This document shows positions 24,039 to 30,364 of a DNA stretch of 37,284 bases, one piece after another. The DNA is taken from positions 1-37,284 of IMG/VR virus record IMGVR_UViG_3300042868_003806. One strand, 5' to 3'. Source of the DNA: a virus. Below the pieces are notes generated by a model, which saw nothing but the letters and a program-made list of their open reading frames with translations, did no database searches and was not told where the DNA came from. Each line of letters opens with the position of its first letter. The first letter of the stretch is position 1. The position numbers and the translations under genes are program-made.

Positions 24039-24340
24039 CTCTTGACCAGATAATCTTTCGCATATGCCCAAGCGGGGTTCATATGGATTTGATGATGGCA
24101 CTCGAAGCACACCGCCAAGAAAAACTCTACCTCGTTGAGCCTATCCCCAAACCTTCCTCGCCTATGATGAACTTGGCTCGCCATCTTGCACTTGCATACT
24201 TGGCAGACTGGATTGTTGGTTAGAAATTTCTCTCGAACATCTTTATAGACTTCGTTCTGGCCTTTTCTCTTTGCAGATACTCGGCGTAGTTTCCCGCCTC
24301 GCTTGAGTGGGGTTTTGCGTTTAAGTGGAGAGCGTTTCAT
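24035..24340 (-). CDS. HNH endonuclease (101 aa)
   Basis: Start at ATG 24340 (MKRSPLKRKTPLKRGGK) because it overlaps the preceding stop as ATGA. The N-terminus is highly basic. A zinc-binding C-x-x-C-x-C pair (NPVCQVCKCK), the catalytic-region VHHRRGR and a C-terminal CFECHHQIHMNP give a full HNH/beta-beta-alpha-metal motif. HNH proteins beside terminase genes in HK97-like phages assist genome cutting during packaging. It sits between the small and large terminase subunits, supporting the same role. Confidence 0.85.
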   Translation of the reverse strand: MKRSPLKRKTPLKRGGKLRRVSAKRKGQNEVYKDVREKFLTNNPVCQVCKCKMASQVHHRRGRFGDRLNEVEFFLAVCFECHHQIHMNPAWAYAKDYLVKR

Positions 24341-24411
24341 TGATCGAAGAATGGAAGCACTATGCCAAGGATTGCGATTGCTACCAGTAAAACAATGAAG
24401 CACTCGTTCAT
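24337..24411 (-). CDS. Tiny membrane peptide (24 aa)
   Basis: The frame MNECFIVLLVAIAILGIVLPFFDQ is a single hydrophobic helix. Both ends overlap neighbours as ATGA: its start with the 42-residue gene and its stop with the HNH start. This tight phasing makes chance unlikely, although the peptide is short. Function unknown; translational coupling between the two larger genes is one possible purpose. Confidence 0.5.
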   Translation of the reverse strand: MNECFIVLLVAIAILGIVLPFFDQ

Positions 24412-24536
24412 TTGTCGAAGTATGAAGCCACCCAAACAAATACGCAAAATAGAAATACACATATTACTTTAACCAATACGATTCCAGCCATAAGGCCGAT
24501 TCCCAATTTTGCTCCCCATAGGATTGTATCAATCAT
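24408..24536 (-). CDS. Small membrane protein (42 aa)
   Basis: The product MIDTILWGAKLGIGLMAGIV continues into a second hydrophobic stretch (LVKVICVFLFCVFVWVASYF), giving two possible membrane helices and a charged C-terminus (DK). ATGA overlaps join it to the small terminase gene upstream and to the 24-residue peptide downstream. No family recognised. It could be a holin-like or membrane-remodelling protein, but it sits in the packaging operon. Confidence 0.6.
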   Translation of the reverse strand: MIDTILWGAKLGIGLMAGIVLVKVICVFLFCVFVWVASYFDK

Positions 24537-25132
24537 TTGAATGCTCCTTCTGCTTTTTGAATGGTGACAAAGATTTGATCGATGCCCTCTTGGATAGCCC
24601 TTTTAGCACATTCTGGATCGCTGGGGTTTGCTCTGGCGGCCAAGCTCGAAGGCATAGCGTCCATTAGGTTTCTAATTGCTCCCAGCCATTTGCCGAACAC
24701 TTCTCGCACCTCGTCCATCCGAATCGTTACTCTGTTCACCTCTTCCCATCGAGCGTGTTCCATTTCGGCTTCTGCCACTCGCTTTTTTGCCTCGCCCCAT
24801 CCTTGAACTGCTGACCTCATAGCTACTGGGTTTTTGTTTGTGGCCGCCGTAGCTACCAACGAGTAAGCAACTACCTCGGCTTGCTTCGCTCGATTCAATC
24901 TGCCAAGCGAGCTTGTCGATTTGTATGACTCGGCATCCGATTCCTTCAATGGCTCGGAGGAGGTCGGGGATGGTGCTGGGATTAGAAGTTGCTTTCTGCC
25001 TACTCGCTTTTGGTTTGCGATCTTCCAGCTTTGAGCCTCTGCCTCGCTGGTTAGGGGCATACCCGCCTTTACTAGCTTGTTTATTGCCGCCCCAGATATT
25101 CCCCATAGTTTCGCTAGTTCTGATTGTCGCAT
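24533..25132 (-). CDS. Terminase small subunit (199 aa)
   Basis: It begins with a helix-turn-helix (MRQSELAKLWGISGAAINKLVKAGMPL, residues 1-27), as in lambda Nu1-type subunits that bind the packaging site. The middle and C-terminal parts are helical (RAKQAEVVAYSLVATAATN, EEVNRVTIRMDEVREVFGKWL), suited to oligomerisation and contact with the large subunit. Gene order (this, HNH, GpA, gpW, portal) supports the assignment. Start ATG at 25132, three bases after the ParB-like gene. Confidence 0.8.
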   Translation of the reverse strand: MRQSELAKLWGISGAAINKLVKAGMPLTSEAEAQSWKIANQKRVGRKQLLIPAPSPTSSEPLKESDAESYKSTSSLGRLNRAKQAEVVAYSLVATAATNKNPVAMRSAVQGWGEAKKRVAEAEMEHARWEEVNRVTIRMDEVREVFGKWLGAIRNLMDAMPSSLAARANPSDPECAKRAIQEGIDQIFVTIQKAEGAFK

Positions 25133-25135
25133 TTC

Positions 25136-25600
25136 TCACAAGGGCTTTCCACACGCCAAACATTTCTCGCCCCCTCCACCTTCTTGATCCTCTGGGCTAG
25201 TTGCCTCCATCATCTTTCCAATCTCATCCAAGCTAAACCCGGTAATATCAATATCGATTTCCCCTGCATCCAGTTCCTCTAGGATGTCTTTGAGTTGTGG
25301 CATATCAAATTCACCACTCAACTTGTTAAGGGCAAGGTTGGCCGCCTTCTCTTGCGTCTCATCCAACCACACTGCCCACACCTCTACCTCATCTTTGCCG
25401 AGAGCCTCGTAGCATTTCAACCGCTGATGACCTCCGACTATGTTCCCAGTTTTTGCGTTCCAAGTTATTGGTTGAAGATTCCCAAGTTCGCTCAAAGATT
25501 TTGTGAGCCTACCTAAAGCCTCAGAAGTAATTTTTCTAGGATTGTATTTTGCTGGCGAAAGCTCGCTGATTTTCTTTGTTACTAAAGAGGGATATTTCAT
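25136..25600 (-). CDS. ParB/Spo0J-like nuclease-domain protein (154 aa)
   Basis: The N-terminal ~95 residues carry the ParB signature: KKISELSPAKYNPRKIT, LSELGNLQPITWN and NIVGGHQRLKCYEALG, with the G-G-H-x-R motif. A helical linker follows (KAANLALNKLSGEFDMPQLKDILEEL). In many phages this domain is fused to a DNA methyltransferase. Here the protein stops after a Gly-rich stretch and a lone CLACGKPL, a half zinc-ribbon. It heads the packaging operon downstream of the 25601-25846 control region. Possible roles are DNA binding or site recognition for packaging or modification. Confidence 0.75.
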   Translation of the reverse strand: MKYPSLVTKKISELSPAKYNPRKITSEALGRLTKSLSELGNLQPITWNAKTGNIVGGHQRLKCYEALGKDEVEVWAVWLDETQEKAANLALNKLSGEFDMPQLKDILEELDAGEIDIDITGFSLDEIGKMMEATSPEDQEGGGGEKCLACGKPL

Positions 25601-25623
25601 AGGTCTAAAAAGTTACGCAAGAT

Positions 25624-25642
25624 TGTTTAACAATGTTTAACA
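25624..25642. repeat. Tandem operator-like repeat TGTTTAACA x2
   Basis: Two copies of TGTTTAACA (25624-25632, 25634-25642) are spaced exactly ten bases, one helical turn. Each half is nearly its own complement, as in sites for dimeric repressors or activators. The repeats lie just upstream of the ParB-like gene, where they could control its promoter. Confidence 0.5.
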
Positions 25643-25708
25643 CAAATATTTACTAGGTTAATTCGTACAGAAAAATCGCACCTTGGAACCTGTTTGGAGG
25701 GGTATTTG

Positions 25709-25730
25709 CAAATAGGAGTCTCCTAATTTG
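25709..25730. repeat. Long inverted repeat, operator-like
   Basis: CAAATAGGAG and CTCCTAATTTG are complementary over ten pairs, with one extra A and a single central T. Neither strand has a T-tract after it, which argues against a terminator and for a protein-binding site. The candidate regulators are the several small HTH proteins encoded at 26.6-30.4 kb. Confidence 0.5.
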
Positions 25731-25791
25731 TTGATACACTGCACACTTACAACTTGTAGCTAAATCGTTGATAGGCAACAACCAGCCTTTT

Positions 25792-25835
25792 GTAAGTCGC
25801 ACTTGTGCCTTGTGTAAAAACTTGCGTAAGTCGCA
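25792..25835. repeat. Direct repeat GTAAGTCGCA x2
   Basis: GTAAGTCGCA occurs at 25792-25801 and 25826-25835, 34 bases apart. Each is near a CCTTTTGT sequence, which precedes the first copy and follows the second. This suggests a protein-binding site or a short iteron pair. The second copy is immediately downstream of the 157-residue gene. Confidence 0.4.
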
Positions 25836-25846
25836 TATGCCTTTTG

Positions 25847-26320
25847 TCATAGCTCGCCCCCTGCCTCCTTGTAAGCCTCCACGATAGGGCGGGCTTCTTC
25901 AAGGAACTGGGTACGCTGGGCTGGTGTCCATTGGCTAGGGGTCTTGCGGGCAAGCCATTGGCGAGCCTTGATGATGTAGCTATGCCATGCTTGCTCGGCC
26001 TTGGGGTTGCTGGTCTCAATGGGGTCGGGTAGCAAGCCAGTCCATAGGGCTAACTGCTTGAGGCCACCGGGGGTAGGGGCTTGTAGGCTTGGCCTTGCCT
26101 TTGCCACACGCTCATACCGCCTTGCTTGCTCACCGTTTATTTGTGCTATTTCTTGGATGGCCTCTAGGTCTAGCCCCTCCACCCTTGCTGATAAGAGGAT
26201 GTCGCCAGCGTCTGCGGCTAGTCCGATGGCCTCACCCATCTGTTCGATTGCGTTTTGCTTGGCTTTGTCCAGTAGCCGTACCGTCTTTTGTAGCTCCATT
26301 CCGATCTGTTTTTCGCTCAT
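25847..26320 (-). CDS. DUF3102-like helical protein (157 aa)
   Basis: The helical sequence contains IGLAADAGDILLSARVEGLDLEAIQEIAQINGEQARRYERVAKARP, which resembles DUF3102-type phage proteins: a Gly-Asp pair followed by a helix and an R-x-Y-x-x-V/I-A-x-x-x-P ending. The C-terminal part is Trp- and Gln-rich (QWLARKTPSQWTPAQRTQF). Possible roles are DNA binding or host-takeover; neither is shown. AAGGAC precedes ATG at 26320. Confidence 0.55.
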   Translation of the reverse strand: MSEKQIGMELQKTVRLLDKAKQNAIEQMGEAIGLAADAGDILLSARVEGLDLEAIQEIAQINGEQARRYERVAKARPSLQAPTPGGLKQLALWTGLLPDPIETSNPKAEQAWHSYIIKARQWLARKTPSQWTPAQRTQFLEEARPIVEAYKEAGGEL

Positions 26321-26338
26321 TTTAGGATGTCCTTTTGG

Positions 26339-26629
26339 TTATGCGTAAGCCTCGGCCAACTCCTCGGCCTCGGCCTCTGCGGGTGGTTCTATCTCTCGAA
26401 ATCTATGCTGGGCAAAGCCTCGCTCCGGGTGGGGTGGGGTGGTGCTTAATGGGTTGTTGATGCCCTCCAAATAGACCACCACTTCCCCTGCCTCTCCGTT
26501 CAATGCTACCCCTATGCCAATGCCCCTTATTGTGTACTGTCTATCCTTGACTGGTAGGGCATTGTAAAAGGCTAGGATGTCGGGTGGGAATCTGTCGTCC
26601 ACGCACACTACTTTTGACCCAGTTGTCAC
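26339..26629 (-). CDS. Unknown small protein (96 aa)
   Basis: Start taken as GTG at 26629, which overlaps the upstream stop (GTGA) and has GAGGG ahead of it; a longer frame begins with ATG at 26689. The product has a compact core (VVCVDDRFPPDILAFYNALPVKDRQYTIRGIGIGVALNGEAGEVVVYLEGI) and an acidic, Ala/Glu-rich tail (EAEAEELAEAYA). The end has an unusual proline stretch (TTPPHPERG). No family recognised. Confidence 0.6.
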   Translation of the reverse strand: MTTGSKVVCVDDRFPPDILAFYNALPVKDRQYTIRGIGIGVALNGEAGEVVVYLEGINNPLSTTPPHPERGFAQHRFREIEPPAEAEAEELAEAYA

Positions 26630-27162
26630 CGTTTTTTCCCTCGCTTTTTTATGCCTTTTTCCCACGCTTCCTTGTTCCATTTTGGGCATTCCTCCCGCCT
26701 CTTTTTGTGGACTCTCAAGGCTCGTTCCTTGTAAATCTGCCTCACCCTTTCGCTCCTTTGGATGCGTAAAACTAGCCCAGTGCGTTGGCTCAATTCCGTA
26801 AGGCGAGCCGATATGGCCGCTCGTGTGTATGGCTTTCCAGTTGAGGGGTTGATGTAACGCTTTGCGATTGAGGTTAGGCTGTCTGGGCTTCGGTTGCTGG
26901 CTAGGGCTAGTAGTGCCTCATCCAAGGTATCGTCCCGCCTATGCCTCAACATTTGGGAATCGCCTTCGTGCTTGATCGTCTGCTCCACCACCTCTGCCGT
27001 GAGTTTGGCTAATTGGTCTAGATCGATGGCTGGGTTCATCGCCTTCATTTTGGCGAGCCTTTCCTTGACCCGATCTTCTAGGGTGTCGATGTGGTCGGCC
27101 ATATTGGGCGTATAGCTTGCCAAGATTGAGTCGGCTGGGTCTTGGCCTTGGTGGTGGTTCAT
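26626..27162 (-). CDS. HTH DNA-binding protein (178 aa)
   Basis: The N-terminal half is helical (DTLEDRVKERLAKMKAMNPAIDLDQLAKLTAEVVEQT). Near residues 95-130 is a helix-turn-helix-like unit that reads SLTSIAKRYINPSTGKPYTRAAISARLTELS, like sigma-factor region-4 or replication/terminase HTH domains. The end is very basic (KKRREECPKW...KKRGKKR). The start overlaps the upstream 3D-domain gene by ATGA. A transcription or replication regulator is plausible; the target is unknown. Confidence 0.6.
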   Translation of the reverse strand: MNHHQGQDPADSILASYTPNMADHIDTLEDRVKERLAKMKAMNPAIDLDQLAKLTAEVVEQTIKHEGDSQMLRHRRDDTLDEALLALASNRSPDSLTSIAKRYINPSTGKPYTRAAISARLTELSQRTGLVLRIQRSERVRQIYKERALRVHKKRREECPKWNKEAWEKGIKKRGKKR

Positions 27163-27713
27163 TGGATTTCTACTAACGCTGTCCGTCCCACCCTTGCCAA
27201 TTCCCGCCTTGCTTGCCGTTCTGTGGCATAGAAAAGATCAACAACTGGGAGCTTGGTCTTGCCCGATGCCTTCCGTGAGATTACTGCCGTCCCGGTGTCG
27301 TGAGCGTGGTATGCCTTGCCCTCGATCAATAGGGTCGTTCCGTAGGGGATGATTTTGGGGTCTACTGCACAAGATTTGCCAGAAACCAACCGTTTTCCAG
27401 TAGAGCTTTTCCACCCAAACTCGTCCTCCCCCAACCAATACGCCGTGATGCGAGCCTTGATGGTTTTCTTGGCTGGTGGCTTTGGGGTTTGAATCATTAT
27501 GTTCGCCGCTTGGCTTGAGCATAAGAGCGTGATGGCTAGGATTATGATGGCTTTTTTCATAGTTAAGAAGTGGAGACGCTCGCACAAATGGCGGTAGCGT
27601 CTGGATGGGGATTCGTCTCCCTTGGTTCTTTTGCCTTCTGCCGTGTCAATCGGGGTCTTGAGCTTGTCGATCTGTGCCTCGATTGCCTTTGCCTCCATCT
27701 TGTTAATCTTCAC
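27159..27713 (-). CDS. 3D-domain (RlpA-like) protein with internal signal-anchor (184 aa)
   Basis: The C-terminal domain (about residues 85-180) has the 3D/double-psi barrel pattern: TAYWLGEDEFGWKSSTGKRL, VDPKIIPYGTTLLIEG, HAHDTGTAV and VDLFYAT. These carry the conserved Asp residues of peptidoglycan-active 3D proteins. A hydrophobic signal-like segment (MKKAIIILAITLLCSSQA) begins at residue 52, not at the start. GTG at 27713 has a perfect GGAGGT five bases upstream, which supports the long form. An internal start at 27560 would give a normal exported protein. It probably targets the cell wall during lysis or entry. Confidence 0.7.
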   Translation of the reverse strand: MKINKMEAKAIEAQIDKLKTPIDTAEGKRTKGDESPSRRYRHLCERLHFLTMKKAIIILAITLLCSSQAANIMIQTPKPPAKKTIKARITAYWLGEDEFGWKSSTGKRLVSGKSCAVDPKIIPYGTTLLIEGKAYHAHDTGTAVISRKASGKTKLPVVDLFYATERQARRELARVGRTALVEIQ

Positions 27714-27999
27714 GATTTACCTCCGTCCAATGACATCGCTTGTTTGGCCTCTTGATCTTGCCCCTGCCCTCAAGGTAACGCAGATGGTATTGAATTGCTC
27801 CGTGGGTTTTCTTCAGCACCTCTGCAATCGTGCAAGTCGGAATCTCGTTGGTAATTAGGGTGAACACGGCATCTCTTAACATATCAATGGTCGCTTGGTT
27901 GCGAGTCGTTGCATAAAGTTTTTCCAATTCCTTGCCGGGATAGCGGTCTGTAAGGATGCCCCTCGCCTTAACCTCTGGCGTTGTGTATGCTTCTTTCAT
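27703..27999 (-). CDS. Winged-helix regulator-like protein (98 aa)
   Basis: A small protein whose C-terminal half reads DMLRDAVFTLITNEIPTCTIAEVLKKTHGAIQYHLRYLEGRGKIKR. This is the standard helix-turn-helix plus wing pattern (A-x-x-L-x-x-x-x-x-A-I-x-x-H-L-x-x-L). It could be a transcription regulator. It overlaps the 3D-domain gene by eleven bases and follows the glycosyltransferase gene after a twelve-base gap. Confidence 0.65.
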   Translation of the reverse strand: MKEAYTTPEVKARGILTDRYPGKELEKLYATTRNQATIDMLRDAVFTLITNEIPTCTIAEVLKKTHGAIQYHLRYLEGRGKIKRPNKRCHWTEVNRED

Positions 28000-28011
28000 T
28001 GAGTTTGCAAC

Positions 28012-29139
28012 TTACTTTGAGTCTTGATTGATGCAAGGTGTGGTTTTGGGTTGTTCATCTTCAACATATTCAGCACCCCTCCTCATACACTCCAATCTAT
28101 CCGCCTCTGTTATCTTGCCCCTATTAAAAATATCTCTTCCAGCCTCTCCTATCGGCATAAATATAGCACCGGTATAGCTTTCCCCATATACCTTTGTTAT
28201 GTTTTGATCTTTTGTTGGAGTTCTAAATACTGCCTCATAGGGCTTTTTATATGATTGGTCTACTATGACTGGCACGGTGTTTATCCATTTGATTGAATGA
28301 TGTATTCTTGGGTTGCTTGAATTAAGGATGGCAACTTTTACGCCCGATGGGTGCATCATAACTGTGGTAAAACTTTTACAATAAGTGCCATACTTCAAAT
28401 AGACCTCCGTCATACCACTCTTTGTTTTCTGCGTTGGTGTCTGCCGAAGGCTTATCATTGGAATGGTGGCAAACAGTTTACCCCTGCTTCCCAATGTTAC
28501 ATAGGTATTAACATCGTCATTAAACTGCCCAACAAATCTGAATGGTCTATCTGTTGAGCAGAAAAAGGAGTTCATACATTTCCTTAAAAGCCTCTTGATG
28601 GTTGCGTTGGCATTTTCTATTCCCCCAATATAATCCCCGTTCTGTGCTAGGGCTATGCTTGTAAATGCTGATGACTTAAAAAACTCTAGGTGAAGCTCAA
28701 ACACCTTATCCAAATTATCTATATCAATGCCCATTAGTTTTTGACCATCAGAACTTGGGTATCTATACTCAAAGTTTTCATAGTCATCTTCCAGCAATAT
28801 AAAATACTTAACGCCAAGGCTTTCTGCTATTTTGAAGCTGGCATTTCTTGCGTGAACTGTAGCCCTTCTGTCGTCAAAATTATTGCCCTCATCTATTGTG
28901 TCTGCTATTTCTTTTTTATTAAAAACAATAACATTGTCCTTACCATATAGCTGAACATATTGTTCTGCTGTTTTGTCCTCATTATCAATTATGAAATAGG
29001 TTTTGCCAGTATATCCAGCCTTTTTAAGCGCATTTACTGTGACTACTTTTTGTGGTCTGCCGTGAGTTAAAATAAAGACCACAAATTCTTTATTTTCTTC
29101 AACTGTCTTGCTCAATATATTGCTCCTTAATCTTTTCAC
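28012..29139 (-). CDS. TET-associated-type (TAGT) DNA glycosyltransferase candidate (375 aa)
   Basis: The first 130 residues show a GT-A nucleotide-sugar fold: VVFILTHGRPQKVVTVNALKKAGY (21-43), YFIIDNEDKTAEQY (48-61) and a metal motif FILLEDDYENFEY (113-125). This ordered pattern (LTHGRP, DNEDKT, EDDY) is the one I associate with the TAGT family, described by comparative genomics as transferring sugar to hydroxymethylated bases in phage DNA. The gene is 41 bases inside the 3' end of its neighbour. GTG at 29139 starts the long frame; TTG at 29115 with AAGGAGC ahead of it is an alternative. No TET/JBP oxygenase or cytosine methylase was seen in the window. Confidence 0.7.
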   Translation of the reverse strand: MKRLRSNILSKTVEENKEFVVFILTHGRPQKVVTVNALKKAGYTGKTYFIIDNEDKTAEQYVQLYGKDNVIVFNKKEIADTIDEGNNFDDRRATVHARNASFKIAESLGVKYFILLEDDYENFEYRYPSSDGQKLMGIDIDNLDKVFELHLEFFKSSAFTSIALAQNGDYIGGIENANATIKRLLRKCMNSFFCSTDRPFRFVGQFNDDVNTYVTLGSRGKLFATIPMISLRQTPTQKTKSGMTEVYLKYGTYCKSFTTVMMHPSGVKVAILNSSNPRIHHSIKWINTVPVIVDQSYKKPYEAVFRTPTKDQNITKVYGESYTGAIFMPIGEAGRDIFNRGKITEADRLECMRRGAEYVEDEQPKTTPCINQDSK

Positions 29140-29500
29140 ATAGCCTTACAAACCCATTTTGAATTGCTTTTTCAAAGTCTATAATTACAAGGGCAGACCT
29201 TTCCATAAGATGTTGGACATCCACAGATGCGTGTGCATAATAATCTGCAATCTTTTCATAGTTGAAAACGCTATGCCTTCTGGCCGCCTCAATAAGAAAA
29301 GCCTTTTCTTCTGGCTCTGCTCTTGACTCCTCAATTTCTTTTATTAGTTGCTTTGTTTTTGCAGTATCAACCAATTCAAGAAGATGCGGCTTCTTGTTGC
29401 TTGGCTCATAAGTTGGGGCTTTTATATTTTTTGAATACGTGGTGTCTGTTTGCTCTGATTGCCCAAAGAGATTTACTTGCCTAAAGATTTGGTCGCTCAT
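29099..29500 (-). CDS. TAGT-linked conserved protein (133 aa), unknown function
   Basis: Start at ATG 29500 (MSDQIFRQVNLFGQ) since it overlaps the upstream stop as ATGA. The protein is helical, with charged and histidine-rich segments (LIEAARRHSVFNYEKIADYYAHASVDVQHLMERSALVIIDF). The block HSVFNYEKIADYYAHA followed by L-M-E-x-SALVIIDF is conserved in my memory of similar phage genes beside TAGT-type enzymes, but I cannot name a family. The overlapping order suggests a partner protein, perhaps for substrate recognition. Confidence 0.6.
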   Translation of the reverse strand: MSDQIFRQVNLFGQSEQTDTTYSKNIKAPTYEPSNKKPHLLELVDTAKTKQLIKEIEESRAEPEEKAFLIEAARRHSVFNYEKIADYYAHASVDVQHLMERSALVIIDFEKAIQNGFVRLCEKIKEQYIEQDS

Positions 29501-29697
29501 CCAATTTGTTCCACTATTTCCCACCCATTGTCTGTCCTCTTAACGATTCTTGATTTTGGTATTTCATAGGCACTATGCCTTGCAAATTCAAGGCTTGCAT
29601 AGGCTTTTGGCCGTTCCCTCCAGCAATTCATTGAGTATTCTTGAATCTTATAGAATACCTTTTCTTTTCTTTTGGTTGGTAGGTCTTGAAGGTTCAT
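29497..29697 (-). CDS. Small basic protein (66 aa), unknown function
   Basis: A compact basic protein (MNLQDLPTKRKEKVFYKIQEYSMNCWRERPKAYASLEFARH...) ending in a strand pattern NGWEIVEQIG. ATGA overlaps link it to both neighbours, so it belongs to the same operon. No family recognised. Confidence 0.6.
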   Translation of the reverse strand: MNLQDLPTKRKEKVFYKIQEYSMNCWRERPKAYASLEFARHSAYEIPKSRIVKRTDNGWEIVEQIG

Positions 29698-29960
29698 AAA
29701 TAATACTGGGCTATGCTCTTTCCGCTATTGGTTTTGATTGTTCTCTTTTCTATCTGATTCCCTGCTTTACGCAAGTCACAAATTCGGCTTGCCAATCTGA
29801 AGCACTTGAACCATTCCAAAGCCTCCAAAGCCGTGAGTGTTCGCCCAGATTGCAAGTGGGCTAGGATTCGAGCGTTCTGGTCGTGGCCTTCCGTCTTTTG
29901 AGGATGGGTTGTCCTCATAAAAGGCAACTCGAACTGCTCTGATTCGACCATAGCGATCAT
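29694..29960 (-). CDS. HTH_39-like helix-turn-helix protein (88 aa)
   Basis: The core reads QNARILAHLQSGRTLTALEALEWFKCFRLASRICDLRKAGNQIEKRTI. This matches the small phage helix-turn-helix domain in which a Q-N-A-R-I-L-x-x-L-x-x-G start leads into E-A-L and L-A-S-R-I-x-D-L-R-K. Likely DNA-binding, perhaps controlling early genes. ATGA overlaps both neighbours. Confidence 0.75.
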   Translation of the reverse strand: MIAMVESEQFELPFMRTTHPQKTEGHDQNARILAHLQSGRTLTALEALEWFKCFRLASRICDLRKAGNQIEKRTIKTNSGKSIAQYYL

Positions 29961-30364
29961 CGTGAGCCTCCTTTGGCTTTCCTAACAACGAAGTTACGGC
30001 TCTTAGCAAATAAAATAGTTGTTGGGTGAACGCCCCAAGCTCTTGCAAGCTCGCTCATCGACATTCCGCTATCGAGTTGGTGCTTCCAGAGCGTCCATCG
30101 CTTCTTAACTGTGGAGTATTCACGATTTCGCCTTGCCCCGGCCTTCCCATAGGTCGGAATAAGCTCTTTTGGGATGTCTAGGGGGGTAGTTACCCCTATT
30201 ACGAACTTTTCAAGCCCTTTAGAGGCCAATTCCGCTCGATTTTGTGCCATTGTAGATGTGAGTGTGCTTACCATTTGCTCAAACTCCCGCAATTTGTCCT
30301 CGCACATCTTCACCCGGTGAATTGTGGCGGCTAAAACCATCTCTTGAGGGTAGTTCACGGACAC
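29957..30364 (-). CDS. HTH DNA-binding protein (135 aa)
   Basis: The first half is a helical coil (MCEDKLREFEQMVSTLTSTMAQNRAEL). The second half ends in KKRWTLWKHQLDSGMSMSELARAWGVHPTTILFAKSRNFV, an evident helix-turn-helix. The gene begins with GTG at 30364 (a second GTG follows at 30358) and overlaps the initiator gene by ten bases. It could be a regulator or a replication accessory factor. Confidence 0.65.
   Translation of the reverse strand: MSVNYPQEMVLAATIHRVKMCEDKLREFEQMVSTLTSTMAQNRAELASKGLEKFVIGVTTPLDIPKELIPTYGKAGARRNREYSTVKKRWTLWKHQLDSGMSMSELARAWGVHPTTILFAKSRNFVVRKAKGGSR

Larger units (their letters stand above)
25601..25846 (-). promoter_or_regulatory. Intergenic control region ahead of the packaging operon
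   Basis: This is the longest gap without a gene in the window. It holds three kinds of ordered repeats, listed separately. It also has an AT-rich stretch close to the ParB-like gene (minus strand CCTAGTAAATATTTGTG) that could hold a promoter, although no clear pair of -35/-10 boxes stands out. Inverted copies of TTACGCAAG lie near its two ends (25613-25621 and 25821-25829). It is the best candidate for the main late promoter, a regulator-binding site, or a replication or packaging site. Confidence 0.55.

Noticed and set aside
25601-25846. tRNA or riboswitch in the large intergenic region
   Set aside because: No cloverleaf, no conserved T-loop sequence and no expression platform or terminator could be found.
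27159-27180. Two further GAAATCC matches, before the 178-residue gene (27162) and the 61-residue gene (31831)
   Set aside because: Both lie inside coding sequence (Val-Glu-Ile-Gln and Gly-Asn-Pro-Asn), so they cannot be counted as upstream signals.
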